Numbered from the stretch's first letter, positions 7,680 to 17,258 are shown. The stretch: 34,070 bases of DNA from Gemmatimonadaceae bacterium (GCA_025934075.1 JAICYT010000017.1:1-34070), one strand, 5' to 3'. The notes: generated from the sequence alone by a model not told the origin. Translations and numbers: made by a program.

Positions 7680-9146
7680 ATGACCGCCTCCACCTCCACT
7701 CCCGTCACGCCGGGCGGCGCCGGTCAGCTGTCGACTGCCGCTGCGCCGGTCGCGCCGACGCCCGCGCCGGGACGGCGCTTCGATCGCACGATCGTCGACG
7801 GTCCACTCGCGCGCGCCGTGTGGAAGCTCGCGTGGCCGACGATGCTCACCAACGTGATCGGCGGGCTCCAGGGCATGATCGATCACGCCTTGGTCGGCAA
7901 TCTCGTCGGCTTCACCGCGAATGCGGCGATCGGGGTGAGCTTCCAGATCTTCCTCGTCGTGATCGTGTTCCTGTCGTCGATGTTCATGGGCATGAGCGTT
8001 CTCGTATCGCGCTACGTGGGCGCGGGGAACGGCGATATGGCGGATCGCACCATCTATCAAGCGTTCCTTACCGTGATCGTGCTGTCCTTCGGCGTGCTCG
8101 CTCCGCTGGGGTACGTTCTCGCGCCCGGACTCCTGTCGCTCGTCAATGCCGCGCCGGCGGTGCAGCATGAAGCGCTGCCGTTCCTACGAATCATGTTCGT
8201 GTTCAGCGGCGGCATGTTGATCTTCTTCATGGTTGGCGGCGCGTTGCGCGCGGCTGGCGACGCACGCACACCGATGATCCTCGGCGTCTCGATGACCGTG
8301 TTGAACATCGTCCTCAACGTCATGTTCATTCGCGGACTCGGGCCAGTTCCGGCGTACGGCACGCGCGGCGCGGCGATGGGAACGTCGATCGCGTCGGGCG
8401 TCGTCGGTATCTACTCGTTGTGGAAGCTGACGCGCGGCGGTTGGGTGGTCTCCTTCAAGCACGACGGCGGGTGGGGTCCGGATTGGACGATCATTCGCGC
8501 GTTGTTCCGCTTTGGCCTTCCGACAGGGATTCAAGGGATTGCGATGAACGTCGGTGGTGTGCTGCTGCTCGCGTTCATCGGCTCGCTCGCGCAGAGCGCG
8601 GCGGCGCAGGGTGCGTATGTGGTGTCCTACACCGAGCTCTTCTCGCTCGTGACCTGGACGTCGCAAGGACTGCTCGGCGCGGCGGCGGTGATCGCGGGAC
8701 AGAACCTTGGCGCGGGCAAGCCCGATCGTACGGTGCAAGGTGTTCACGTCGCCGCGCGGTTCGGTATCATCGGCGCGGCGTTCATCGGGATTTGTTTCTG
8801 GTTCTTGCCCACGCAACTCCTCGCGATCTTCGGGATGCGAGATCCCATCGTCGTCGGGATCGGCACGCAACTGCTGCGCGTGCTCAGCGTGAGCGGGTTG
8901 TTCATCTCCGTCGCGCTGACGTACACCGGCGGCTTGCAGGGGACCGGCGACACCAAGAGCCCGCTCTACATCTCCATCCTCTCGCAGCTCGTGATTCCGT
9001 TGGGCGCGTGCTTCGTGATGTCGCGCATGGGGACGCTCGCGCCGATCAATATTTGGCTGGCGATTCTCGCCGGACACATGACGCGGTGTCTCTTGACTGT
9101 CGTCCGCTTCAACCAAGGAAAATGGAAAGCGATCGCAGTCACATGA
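7680..9146 (+). CDS. MATE family efflux transporter
   Basis: A multidrug and toxin extrusion protein of 488 aa from ATG 7680 (the ORF opens at GTG 7626, but residues before the ATG look non-coding). MATE proteins export cationic drugs or metabolites by Na+ or H+ antiport across the inner membrane. About twelve helices are seen as two six-helix halves. The first begins with VWKLAWPTMLTNVIGGLQGMIDHALVG and continues GMSVLVSRYVGAG; the second begins near LFRFGLPTGIQGIAMNVGG and contains TWTSQGLLGAAAVIAGQNLGAGKPD, the repeat of the G-A-G-N/K helix-2 motif. GLQGTGDTKSPLYISI near the end is typical. The N-terminus has a 40-residue Pro/Ala/Thr-rich tail. The substrate is unknown. The nearest regulator is not obvious. 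Confidence 0.92.
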   Translation: MTASTSTPVTPGGAGQLSTAAAPVAPTPAPGRRFDRTIVDGPLARAVWKLAWPTMLTNVIGGLQGMIDHALVGNLVGFTANAAIGVSFQIFLVVIVFLSSMFMGMSVLVSRYVGAGNGDMADRTIYQAFLTVIVLSFGVLAPLGYVLAPGLLSLVNAAPAVQHEALPFLRIMFVFSGGMLIFFMVGGALRAAGDARTPMILGVSMTVLNIVLNVMFIRGLGPVPAYGTRGAAMGTSIASGVVGIYSLWKLTRGGWVVSFKHDGGWGPDWTIIRALFRFGLPTGIQGIAMNVGGVLLLAFIGSLAQSAAAQGAYVVSYTELFSLVTWTSQGLLGAAAVIAGQNLGAGKPDRTVQGVHVAARFGIIGAAFIGICFWFLPTQLLAIFGMRDPIVVGIGTQLLRVLSVSGLFISVALTYTGGLQGTGDTKSPLYISILSQLVIPLGACFVMSRMGTLAPINIWLAILAGHMTRCLLTVVRFNQGKWKAIAVT

Positions 9147-9180
9147 GCGGGGGAATGAGCGTGGACATGGTTGGCTCCTC

Positions 9181-9224
9181 CCCGGCCTGGCCGGGCGCGT
9201 TGCTAGTCGCGCGAGCGCCGCTCG
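9181..9224. repeat. Two adjacent hairpins between MATE and kinase genes
   Basis: CCCGGC-CTG-GCCGGG (9181-9195) and CGAGC-GCC-GCTCG (9212-9224) are two perfect short inverted repeats 16 bases apart, 35 bases after the MATE stop. The stretch between them contains CTAGTCGCG, also seen in the palindromic repeat at 32893-32920. They may form a terminator without a U-tract, or a degraded REP-like unit. Confidence 0.35.
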
Positions 9225-9295
9225 GCTTCGACGTCCATCTGGCTCACCGGTGCGCGGTCGCGTAGCTTAGGTTTTCTCACCTTACCGGCCGCTGG

Positions 9296-12200
9296 ATGGA
9301 CCTCCGCGAGCAACTCCAATCGACGCTCGACACGTCGTACACGATCGAGCGCGAGCTCGGTGGCGGCGGCATGTCGCGCGTGTTCGTCGCGACGGAGACA
9401 GCCCTCGGACGGAAGGTCGTCGTCAAGGTGCTCTCGCCCGAGCTGACGGCCGGCGTCAACATCGATCGCTTCAAGCGCGAGATTCTCGTCGCCGCGCAGC
9501 TCCAGCATCCACACATCGTGCCGGTGTTGTCGACCGGAGCGACGGACGGGCTTCCATATTACACGATGCCGTTCGTCGACGGAGAGTCGGTGCGAGCGCG
9601 CCTTGGCCGCGGTCCGCTCTCGATCACCGAATCGGTCAGCATTCTGCGCGACCTCGCGCGCGCGTTGGCATACGCGCACGAGCGCGGCGTCGTCCATCGC
9701 GACATCAAGCCGGACAACGTTCTGCTCTCCGGCGGATCGGCCACGGTCACGGACTTCGGCATTGCGAAAGCCATCAGCGCGTCGCGCACCCATGCACCTG
9801 GCGCGACACTGACCCAGGTCGGCACGTCGCTCGGCACGCCGGCTTATATGTCGCCGGAACAGGCGGCGGCCGATCCGGCTACCGACCATCGTGCGGATAT
9901 CTACGCGTTCGGCTGCATGGCGTACGAGCTGCTCGCTGGTCGTCCTCCGTTCGTCGAGAAGACGCCGCAGCGATTGCTCGCGGCACACATGGCCGAGCTC
10001 CCGCAGCCGATTGGAGAGTTGCGGAGCGATGCGCCGCAAGCGCTCGCCGAGCTCGTGATGCGGTGCCTGGCAAAGGACGCCGGCGCACGGCCGCAAACCG
10101 CGAACGATCTGGTTAGAGTTCTCGAATCGGTGACGAGCAGCAATGCTCACGTGGCAATGCCCGCGTCGTTGCGTGCCGGCGCGGGGACGCTGCGGCGAGC
10201 GCTGGGCGTCTGGGCGGGCGCGTTCATCGTCGTGGCAATCGTCGCCAAGGCGGCCGTGGTCGGCATTGGTTTGCCGGACTGGGTGTTCCCGGGCTCGCTC
10301 ATCGTCATGGCGTTGGGCCTGCCCGTGATTCTATTCACCGGATACGTCCATCACGCGACGCGACGCGCCCTCACCACGACCCCGACGCTCACGCCGGGCG
10401 GTACGACGGCCCCTCCGGGGACGATGGCGACGCTCGCCATCAAAGCCAGTCCACACGTCTCGTGGCGGCGCACATCGATCGGCGGCGTCTATGCGTTCAG
10501 CGCATTCGTCGCGTTGATTGGCGTGTTCATGTTGTTGCGCACGTTCGGCGTCGGTCCGGTCGGCTCGTTGCTCGCCGCCGGCAAGTTCACGTCGCGCGAG
10601 CCCGTCCTCATCGCGGACTTCGCCGTCACCCACACCGACTCGGCGCTCGGCGCCGTGGTGAGCGACGCCGTGCGCGCCGGCCTCGCGCAATCGTCCGTCA
10701 TCTCGCTCGTGTCGCCGGCGTCGGTCGCGTCGGTGTTGACGCTCATGCAACGCGCTCCGACGTCGCGCGTCGATCTGGCGCTTGCGCGCGATGTCGCGCA
10801 GCGGCAAGGCGTCAAAGCGGTCGTCGACGGAACCGTCACGGGTGTGGCGGGCGGATACATCGTCACGCTGCGACTGGTCAGCGCCGATTCGGGAACGGAG
10901 CTGGCTTCATTCCGCGAGACGGGCGACGGGCCGCGCGGTCTGATCGATGCGGCCGACAAGCTCGCGCGCGAGCTGCGCGGGAAGATCGGCGAATCATTGC
11001 GCTTAGTGCACGCGACGCCTCCGCTCGCCGAAGTCACGACTACATCGCTCGACGCGTTACGGAAGTACAGCGCGGCCGTGCGCGCGAACAACGTCGAGAA
11101 CAATGCCGCGAAGTCGGTCGAGCTCGCACGCGAAGCCGTCGCCATCGACTCCACTTTCGCCGCCGCATGGCGCGCCCTGAGCATCGCGATGGGCAACATG
11201 CAGCTTCCGCGCTCGAGTCGGGACTCCGCCATCGAACGCGCGTACCGGTACAGCGATCGATTGCCCGAGATCGAGCGGCTGAAGACCACTGCGGCGTACT
11301 ACATGGGCGGACCTCACGCCGACCGTAGCAAGGCGATCGCCGCGTACGAGGCGCTGTTGCGGAAGGACGAAACGCAGAAGGCGAACAACATCGGGTCCAT
11401 GTGGAACTCGCGGCGCGAGTTTGCGCGCGCCGAGTCGCTGTACGTGCGCGATATTCGGCAGGACTCGGGATTTGCGATCTCGTATTCCAACTTGATCGAA
11501 GTGCAGCTCGATCGCGGAAAGACAGCTGAAGCGGAGGCGACGCTGGCTCTGTCGCGACGGCGCTTTCCGAACAACGCGGAGTTCCGCTTGTACACCCCAC
11601 TCGTGCGCTATGCAGAGGGCCGCTTCGATGACGCTGAGCGCAGTATGGACAGCGTCAGGGTCACCGCGCCGGCCGAACTGCGCCCGCGGGTCGGCTACTG
11701 GCGAAGCGATTTCGCGCGCCTTCAAGGCAGGTACGCCGACGGGCAGCGTCTCATGAATGAGGCGATCGCTGCGGATGCGGCTCTCGGAGTTCCAAGCATC
11801 GCGCTCGGTGACTCTTTGGACGCATTAGAACGCGACGCGTGGTTCCATGGCGCGTCGGAGCGAGTCGTCCACGCCGTCGACGCCGTCCTCGCGGCCCTCC
11901 CGATCCGACAGGTCGCGCTCGCCGACCGTCCATACTTCGCCGCCATGTCTGTGTACGCGCTTGCGGGTCGCCCGGACAAAGGGCGCGCAATTCTCGATCA
12001 GTACCAGCGCGAGGTCACCGATACGGCGATGCTTCGCCTTCAGGCGCCTTCGCTGCACAAGGCACTCGCCGAGATCGCGCTGGCCGAGCACAAGCCGCTC
12101 GTCGCGCTCGCGGAGTTTCGCCGCGGCGATGTACGAGGCGATGGCTTCCCGGCGGGCGAGTGCGCACCGTGTGCGTTGTTCAACATCGCGCGCGCCTTCG

Positions 12201-12475
12201 ATCTCGCCGAGATGCCCGATTCGGCGATCGCGACGTACGAGCGATATCTGGCTACGCCGTATTGGGCAAAGCTCCTGGAGCTGGATGACTTCGCGCTCGC
12301 TGGGACGCACAAGCGACTGGGCGAGCTCTACGAAGCGCGGAACGATCGTCAGAAAGCGATCTCGCACTACACGCAGTTCGTGGAGCTCTGGAAGAGCGCG
12401 GATCCGGAGTTCCAACCAAAGGTCGCCGAGGTGAAGCAGCGCATCGCGCGCTTGACCGACTCGGAGCGACGGTGA
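9296..12475 (+). CDS. Transmembrane Ser/Thr protein kinase with TolB-like and TPR region
   Basis: A 1059-aa fusion. The kinase domain covers about residues 15-280, with glycine loop LGGGGMSRVF, ATP lysine K44 (VVVKVL), catalytic HRDIKPDN (D136, K138), DFG (D153), and activation loop end GTPAYMSPEQ. All key residues are present, so it should be active. Two hydrophobic segments near 305-325 and 331-350 and a third near 395-420 anchor it in the membrane. A TolB N-terminal-like domain follows (PVLIADFAVTHTDSALGAVVSDAVRAGL, then GVKAVVDGTVTG), then tetratricopeptide-type helical repeats to the C-terminus. With three membrane passes and a cytoplasmic kinase, the TolB/TPR part would be periplasmic, so it may sense envelope state. 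I recall this architecture as abundant in Gemmatimonadota. ATG 9296 lacks a clear Shine-Dalgarno. Confidence 0.94.
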   Translation: MDLREQLQSTLDTSYTIERELGGGGMSRVFVATETALGRKVVVKVLSPELTAGVNIDRFKREILVAAQLQHPHIVPVLSTGATDGLPYYTMPFVDGESVRARLGRGPLSITESVSILRDLARALAYAHERGVVHRDIKPDNVLLSGGSATVTDFGIAKAISASRTHAPGATLTQVGTSLGTPAYMSPEQAAADPATDHRADIYAFGCMAYELLAGRPPFVEKTPQRLLAAHMAELPQPIGELRSDAPQALAELVMRCLAKDAGARPQTANDLVRVLESVTSSNAHVAMPASLRAGAGTLRRALGVWAGAFIVVAIVAKAAVVGIGLPDWVFPGSLIVMALGLPVILFTGYVHHATRRALTTTPTLTPGGTTAPPGTMATLAIKASPHVSWRRTSIGGVYAFSAFVALIGVFMLLRTFGVGPVGSLLAAGKFTSREPVLIADFAVTHTDSALGAVVSDAVRAGLAQSSVISLVSPASVASVLTLMQRAPTSRVDLALARDVAQRQGVKAVVDGTVTGVAGGYIVTLRLVSADSGTELASFRETGDGPRGLIDAADKLARELRGKIGESLRLVHATPPLAEVTTTSLDALRKYSAAVRANNVENNAAKSVELAREAVAIDSTFAAAWRALSIAMGNMQLPRSSRDSAIERAYRYSDRLPEIERLKTTAAYYMGGPHADRSKAIAAYEALLRKDETQKANNIGSMWNSRREFARAESLYVRDIRQDSGFAISYSNLIEVQLDRGKTAEAEATLALSRRRFPNNAEFRLYTPLVRYAEGRFDDAERSMDSVRVTAPAELRPRVGYWRSDFARLQGRYADGQRLMNEAIAADAALGVPSIALGDSLDALERDAWFHGASERVVHAVDAVLAALPIRQVALADRPYFAAMSVYALAGRPDKGRAILDQYQREVTDTAMLRLQAPSLHKALAEIALAEHKPLVALAEFRRGDVRGDGFPAGECAPCALFNIARAFDLAEMPDSAIATYERYLATPYWAKLLELDDFALAGTHKRLGELYEARNDRQKAISHYTQFVELWKSADPEFQPKVAEVKQRIARLTDSERR

Positions 12476-12489
12476 GGCGTACGCCTCAC
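12472..12489. repeat. 18-bp perfect palindrome on the kinase stop codon
   Basis: GTGAGGCGTACGCCTCAC is fully self-complementary with no spacer. The kinase stop TGA is 12473-12475, inside the left arm. It lies 67 bases before the GTG of the serine hydrolase gene, so it could be an operator for that gene or form a cruciform or tight hairpin at the kinase 3' end. Confidence 0.6.
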
Positions 12490-12556
12490 GCGCGACGCAC
12501 CCGCTCCATACCTTTCGTATGACGACGCGAGACATCGTTCCATCTTAGAGGCAATC

Positions 12557-13957
12557 GTGACAATGCGCACTCTGGTCCGCCCATCGCTGCTTCTCGCTCT
12601 GGGCGCGGTGTCAGCACCCGCCCAACAACTGTCCCGCGCGGCTCTCGTGACGCGCATCGATTCGCTAGCCACCGCCTTCATCACCAACACGCGCACGCCG
12701 GCTGTTTCCGTCGCCGTGCTGCGCGGCTCTGATACGCTCGTGATGAAGGGCTACGGCGAGGCGAGCGTCGAAGCACATCGCCCGGCGACCGCGTCGACCG
12801 TCTATCGCATCGGATCGATCACCAAGCAGTTCACAGCCGCCGCGATCATGCGCCTCATCGAGCGCGGCAAGCTGTCGCTCGATGATCCCATGTCGAAGTA
12901 TCTCCCGGACGTGCCACTGCACGGCCACGTCGTCACAATCCGTCAGCTGCTCAACCACACGTCGGGAATCCACAGCTATACATCAGAACCCGCGTGGCAG
13001 AAGACCTGGTCAACTGACCTCACGCCGCGTCAAATCGTCGCCTTCGTCGATAAGGACACGTTCGACTTTGCGCCCGGCACCGGCTGGCGATACAACAACA
13101 CCGGCTACGTGCTGCTTGGCATGATCATCGAGAAGATCGCCGGCGAGCCGTACGCGTCATTTCTGCAGCGTGAATTCTTCACGCCGCTCGGACTTCGGCA
13201 GACGAGCTACTGTCCGTCGCGACCCACGGACCCGTCGTTCGCCGATGGATATTCGTCGGAGGGCGGAACGGTGAAGCCCGCGGCCTATCTCAGCATGACG
13301 CACCCGTTCTCGGCTGGTGCGCTCTGCTCAACCGTGCGCGATCTCGTGATCTGGCAGCGCGCGTTGGCAGGCGGGCGTGTCGTCAACGCGAAATCGTACG
13401 CACTCATGACGACGGCGGACACGTTGAACGACGGGAAGCGCCTCAGCTATGGATTCGGCTTAATCCCCGCGATGCTTGGTACCCACAAATCGGTCCAGCA
13501 CGGCGGGGGCGTCAATGGCTTCACGACGTCGAGCGCCTTTTTCCCGGACGACAGCGTGAACGTCGCCGTCTTCAGCAATTCGGACCGCGGGCCGGAAGCG
13601 GTGGCGCTCAACATTGCGCGCGCGGTGTTCGGCATGCCGCTCGTCGCGGCGCCAAAGCCGCTCGTCGCTGTTCCGCTTCCCGACGCCGATCGTGATCGCC
13701 TGCCGGGCGTCTACGATCTCGTTGCACCTGGCGGCGAAAAGTTTGTCATGCACATCACGGTCGAGAACGGTCGCGTGGTGGCGCAAGCCGAGGGCCAAGG
13801 GCAGGGCAAGTTTCCGCTCGTGTACCTGGGCAACATGCAATTCGGTGCGACCATCGATCCGTCGTTGCGCATTACGTTCATCAGCGAGAACGGCGCGATC
13901 ACCAAGATGCGGCTTCAGCAGGGCGGCGGGACGTTGGAGGGCCGGCGACGACCCTGA
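12557..13957 (+). CDS. Exported serine hydrolase, class C beta-lactamase/DD-peptidase type
   Basis: A 466-aa protein with a signal peptide (LLLALGAVSAPAQQ). The three active-site motifs of the penicillin-recognising fold are intact: SxxK as S87-I-T-K90, YxN as Y179-N-N181, and HxG in place of KTG as H315-G-G. This HxG version is typical of class C relatives and esterases, so the enzyme could be an esterase, a D-aminopeptidase or a peptidoglycan DD-peptidase rather than a resistance enzyme. The last 100 residues form a separate beta-rich domain (LPGVYDLVAPGGEKFVMHITVENGR, DUF3471-like). The GTG at 12557 has GAGG (12548-12551) at a five-base distance; ATG 12563 is the alternative. It follows the kinase by 81 bases and may be expressed separately. 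Confidence 0.92.
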   Translation: MTMRTLVRPSLLLALGAVSAPAQQLSRAALVTRIDSLATAFITNTRTPAVSVAVLRGSDTLVMKGYGEASVEAHRPATASTVYRIGSITKQFTAAAIMRLIERGKLSLDDPMSKYLPDVPLHGHVVTIRQLLNHTSGIHSYTSEPAWQKTWSTDLTPRQIVAFVDKDTFDFAPGTGWRYNNTGYVLLGMIIEKIAGEPYASFLQREFFTPLGLRQTSYCPSRPTDPSFADGYSSEGGTVKPAAYLSMTHPFSAGALCSTVRDLVIWQRALAGGRVVNAKSYALMTTADTLNDGKRLSYGFGLIPAMLGTHKSVQHGGGVNGFTTSSAFFPDDSVNVAVFSNSDRGPEAVALNIARAVFGMPLVAAPKPLVAVPLPDADRDRLPGVYDLVAPGGEKFVMHITVENGRVVAQAEGQGQGKFPLVYLGNMQFGATIDPSLRITFISENGAITKMRLQQGGGTLEGRRRP

Positions 13958-13964
13958 AGCGCGT

Positions 13965-14513
13965 CTACTCGATTCCCGCGAACACTTCGGCGAGATCGAG
14001 CGTGACTGTCGGACCGCCCTTCGGCGCCTGCCACCGAAGCGTGTCGCGCGCGATTCTCCTCGACGCGGGCGAACGCCAGACTTCGACACTCTTGGTCCAC
14101 CGGTCGACAAGCCACACTTGCCCCACGCCGAGCGCGAAGTACGCGTCTTTCTTGAACTCGCGATCGTAGATCTTCGACGATCGACTCAGCACCTCGACCG
14201 CGAGCCAGTTCTCTTTGATCTTGCGCCAATCTGTGTCGGCTTTATAGCTCGTCGGAAAGACGAGGATGTCGGGCTGCAACTGGGTGTTCGGGAGTCGCAC
14301 GACTACGCCAGGCCCGACCACGTACGCAATTCCAGTTAATTGAACGGCGTTGCTCAGTCGTGTCTGGATCCGGCTTGCGATGACCTGATGTCCGACACTC
14401 GGGCCGGGCGTCACGAGCAGCACCCCGTCCAGCAGCTCGTACCGATTCCCGTCGTTCGGGAACGTGGCGAGGTCGTCGACCGTGTAGTGCGGAACCATGA
14501 TCGCCATGGCCAT
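13965..14513 (-). CDS. Uma2 family (DUF820) restriction-endonuclease-fold protein
   Basis: A 182-aa protein with the Uma2 signature: YELLDGVLLVTPGPSVGHQVIASRI at the N-terminus, then LQPDILVFPTSY (catalytic Asp of the PD-(D/E)xK fold), ENWLAVEVLSRSSKIYDREFKKDAYFALGVGQVWLVD, where E and K complete the metal-binding set. The nuclease activity is predicted from the fold; biological function is unsettled for this family. The start at ATG 14513 is strongly supported by GAGGAGGT five to six bases upstream. It converges with the serine hydrolase gene to its left (7-base gap) and follows ADOP 2 at a distance of 248 bases, so it is likely transcribed alone. Confidence 0.9.
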   Translation of the reverse strand: MAMAIMVPHYTVDDLATFPNDGNRYELLDGVLLVTPGPSVGHQVIASRIQTRLSNAVQLTGIAYVVGPGVVVRLPNTQLQPDILVFPTSYKADTDWRKIKENWLAVEVLSRSSKIYDREFKKDAYFALGVGQVWLVDRWTKSVEVWRSPASRRIARDTLRWQAPKGGPTVTLDLAEVFAGIE

Positions 14514-14761
14514 AAATTACCTCCTCGGCGTTTCGTCTGTCTACTTGGCATGCGCGGAATTCCACACGCGACGTGCTGGTCTTCGTCACCAAATCCTTGC
14601 GTCCTAGCGCGAACCTTCTCTGCCCGAGCAATCCCGCTGAGACATAAAAGAATGAAGGGGGACTTCGTTCGCCTCGATCCGTTCGTTTCGAGCGGCATGG
14701 TCGCTCGCTGAACGATCGGCGAGTGGAAAGGGGCGCTCGTCCCTCGAGCTACAACCAGCGA

Positions 14762-17242
14762 TTATTCCGATCGTAACGCGCGCACCGGATCGATCCTCGT
14801 CGCGCGGCGCGCCGGGGCGTAGGCGGCAGCAGCCGCGGTCACGAGTAGCAGCGCCGAGACGCTGGCGAGCGTGATCGGGTCCGACGGACGAACTTCGAAC
14901 AGCATCGAGGTGAGAAGGCGAGAGCCGGCCGCCGCCGCCGCGAGGCCCACGACCGTTCCCGCGCCCGCGACGATCAACGCTTCGCTGAGCACCATGCTAC
15001 GCACGCCGCTCGACGTCGCACCGAGCGCCATGCGGATGCCGAGCTCTCGGGTCTGTTGGCCGACGGCGGATGCCATGATGCCGTAGAGTCCTACAGCGGC
15101 GAGAACGATTGCGGCAATCGCGAAGATCGAGAGCAGCAATGCGTCAAAACGAGGCACGGCGAGTTGTGGCGCGATGAGTTCGTCCATCGACTCCGCGTCG
15201 ACGAACGTAGCGCCTCCGCCGACACTTTCCACGGCGCGGCGAAACGTCGCGACTGGCGTCGCTGGCCCCCGCGTCCGGACGACGAAGTAGCCTTGCGCCA
15301 ACACCTGGCGATATGGCCTGAAGATCGTCGGCGTGCTGGTCCGATGTTCTCGATAGTGGAAGTCGCGCGCGACGCCGACGACCGTCACCAGCGAGTCCGG
15401 CGAATGCTGCTCCGGATCGCGGATACGCTTGCCGACAGCCGATTGCTTCGGCCACAATCGGCGCGCCACTCCCTCCGTGATCACCGCGACGCGAGGTGAA
15501 TCCTCGCGATCAGCGTTCGTAAATGCGCGTCCTTCGATGAGCGGTACGCCGAGTGCGCGGAAGAAATCTGGGCCAACAGCGTCGAACCCGAACCATGGGT
15601 TCGACTCGGCCTCGGCGTCCGACTGCTCCTCGGCGGCAAAGCGTCCCATCCACACATTCGAGCCCAAGAACGGCGGCGCCCCGGCGGGTGAGAGGCTCAC
15701 GACCTCGGGGAGCGCGCGCAGGCTCGCCATGATGCGCTCGTGCGCGCTGAAGTTCGTCGCGTTGGCGCACTTCGACCAAATCGCGGTGTCCGATGCGCTC
15801 AGCACCGAACCGGAGGGCCGGCAATCGAGCGCGTAGGTCCGCCAGGGAAGCGAGACGTCGAGCATCGTCAGATGATCAGTCGGGTATCCCAGGTTTATCG
15901 CGACGAGATGCGCCAGGCTCCGCACCAGCAGTCCCGCGCCGGCGAGCACGACGACGGCGAGCGCGATCTGCGACGCGACGAGTGCCTGCCGAACGCGACG
16001 AAGACGCCGGCCTTCCGTGCCGGAGCGCGCGTCTGCGTGCAGCGGCGTCGAGAGATCGAAGCGCAACGCCATGAACGATGGCACGACACCAAAAAGAATT
16101 ACCGTCGCCGAGGTCACGAGCGCCGCGGTCACGAGCGGCGTGCCCGCGAGCGAGATCAGATCAGTGCGAGGCAAACTGCTCGGTGCGAAACGGACCAGGG
16201 CGTCGAGCAGTACGCGCGCGAGCAGGACACCGAGCGCGCCACCCATCAACGCGAGCAGCATGCTCTCTATGAGGAGCGGTCGTACGAGATCAGCCAATGA
16301 TGCGCCGATCGCGCGTCGAATGGCCATCTCGCGCACGCGCCCGGCGGCCCGAAGCAGCAGCAGGTTGCCGACATTGGTGCAGGCGAGAACGAGAAGCAGC
16401 GTCACCGCTGCGGAGAGCGCGAACAACGCGGGGCGTGCGTCGCCCGTCACCATGTTCTCGAGCGTATGGACCTGCGCACCAACGGACTTCGCGCCGAGCA
16501 TTCGCGCCTGTTCGGGATCGCGCTCGAGGAAGGCGAGGAAATCCTTGCGCGCGGCCTCCGGCGTGATGTTCGCCGCGAGACGCGCAACGATGTCGATGCT
16601 GCCGTAATTCGACGGAACCCAGTATTCGACGCCGCGCGGGTAATCGAGTCCGGCCGCCGCGACGCCAATTACCGTCATCGCCCAACCCATTTTCGGCAAG
16701 GAGAGATGTCTCCCGATCACGGCCGAGTCACCGTCGAACGTGTGTTGCCACGCGGCGTGGCTGAGCACGATCGGCACGCCGCCGGCAGTCGCGTTCGCGC
16801 CCCACGGCACCTCGTCACCGGGCCGGAACAGGCGGCCGAGTGCCGGGTCGGCGCCGAGGACATCGAAGAAATTGTCGGTCACGACGGACTCGCGAAGCAC
16901 GAGTTGGCGGTCGCCGTCGTTGATCGCGGCGGCCAGCACGCGCCAGTGCGCCAACCCTGCCGCGCTCTTCAATGTGATCGTCTGAGCGCGCAGCCGCCGA
17001 AGCTGGCCTTGCGTCAACGGCACCTCCGTCGCCGCCCCGGTCGCTATGCCGGACAGCTCGACGATCCGATCTTGCTGTCGGACCGGCAACCGCTGGACGA
17101 GCACGATTTTGAAGACTGTGAACATCGCGCTCGACATCCCGATCGCGAGGCCGAGGATCAGCACCACCGTGACGCCAAACGCCGGCGCTCGACGCAGCGA
17201 GCGCACGGAATGAATGAAGTCGCCGCGAAGCGTGTCGAGCAT
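14762..17242 (-). CDS. ADOP-type FtsX/MacB-like permease 2, no prefix domain
   Basis: An 826-aa duplicated permease. It starts almost directly at TM1 (residues 21-48, VVLILGLAIGMSSAMFTVF), so it lacks the cytoplasmic prefix of ADOP 1 and 3. After the first MacB-type periplasmic core come FtsX helices near 271-294 (CTNVGNLLLLRAAGRVREMA), 322-347 and 367-390, then the second copy with a helix near 417-444 and the last three near 697-725, 754-774 and 790-810. It ends TRIDPVRALRSE. The second periplasmic core contains four possible cysteine/tryptophan landmarks (DCRPSGS, WSKCANA). No PadR or ATPase gene adjoins it. The upstream gene on the same strand is the GH27 galactosidase, 16 bases away, so the two are likely cotranscribed. 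Substrate unknown. Confidence 0.92.
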   Translation of the reverse strand: MLDTLRGDFIHSVRSLRRAPAFGVTVVLILGLAIGMSSAMFTVFKIVLVQRLPVRQQDRIVELSGIATGAATEVPLTQGQLRRLRAQTITLKSAAGLAHWRVLAAAINDGDRQLVLRESVVTDNFFDVLGADPALGRLFRPGDEVPWGANATAGGVPIVLSHAAWQHTFDGDSAVIGRHLSLPKMGWAMTVIGVAAAGLDYPRGVEYWVPSNYGSIDIVARLAANITPEAARKDFLAFLERDPEQARMLGAKSVGAQVHTLENMVTGDARPALFALSAAVTLLLVLACTNVGNLLLLRAAGRVREMAIRRAIGASLADLVRPLLIESMLLALMGGALGVLLARVLLDALVRFAPSSLPRTDLISLAGTPLVTAALVTSATVILFGVVPSFMALRFDLSTPLHADARSGTEGRRLRRVRQALVASQIALAVVVLAGAGLLVRSLAHLVAINLGYPTDHLTMLDVSLPWRTYALDCRPSGSVLSASDTAIWSKCANATNFSAHERIMASLRALPEVVSLSPAGAPPFLGSNVWMGRFAAEEQSDAEAESNPWFGFDAVGPDFFRALGVPLIEGRAFTNADREDSPRVAVITEGVARRLWPKQSAVGKRIRDPEQHSPDSLVTVVGVARDFHYREHRTSTPTIFRPYRQVLAQGYFVVRTRGPATPVATFRRAVESVGGGATFVDAESMDELIAPQLAVPRFDALLLSIFAIAAIVLAAVGLYGIMASAVGQQTRELGIRMALGATSSGVRSMVLSEALIVAGAGTVVGLAAAAAGSRLLTSMLFEVRPSDPITLASVSALLLVTAAAAAYAPARRATRIDPVRALRSE

Positions 17243-17258
17243 GCCTGCCTTCCTCTCG

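Noticed and set aside
8184-9116. 310-aa minus-strand ORF
   Set aside because: Antisense to the MATE gene and dominated by Asp, Arg, His and Glu; no recognisable fold.
9203-10150. 315-aa minus-strand ORF
   Set aside because: Antisense to the intact kinase domain, with no motif of its own.
14514-14761. Possible small gene or RNA between Uma2 and ADOP 2
   Set aside because: No ORF with a ribosome site and no stable repeat was seen; it looks like the Uma2 promoter region and the leader only.
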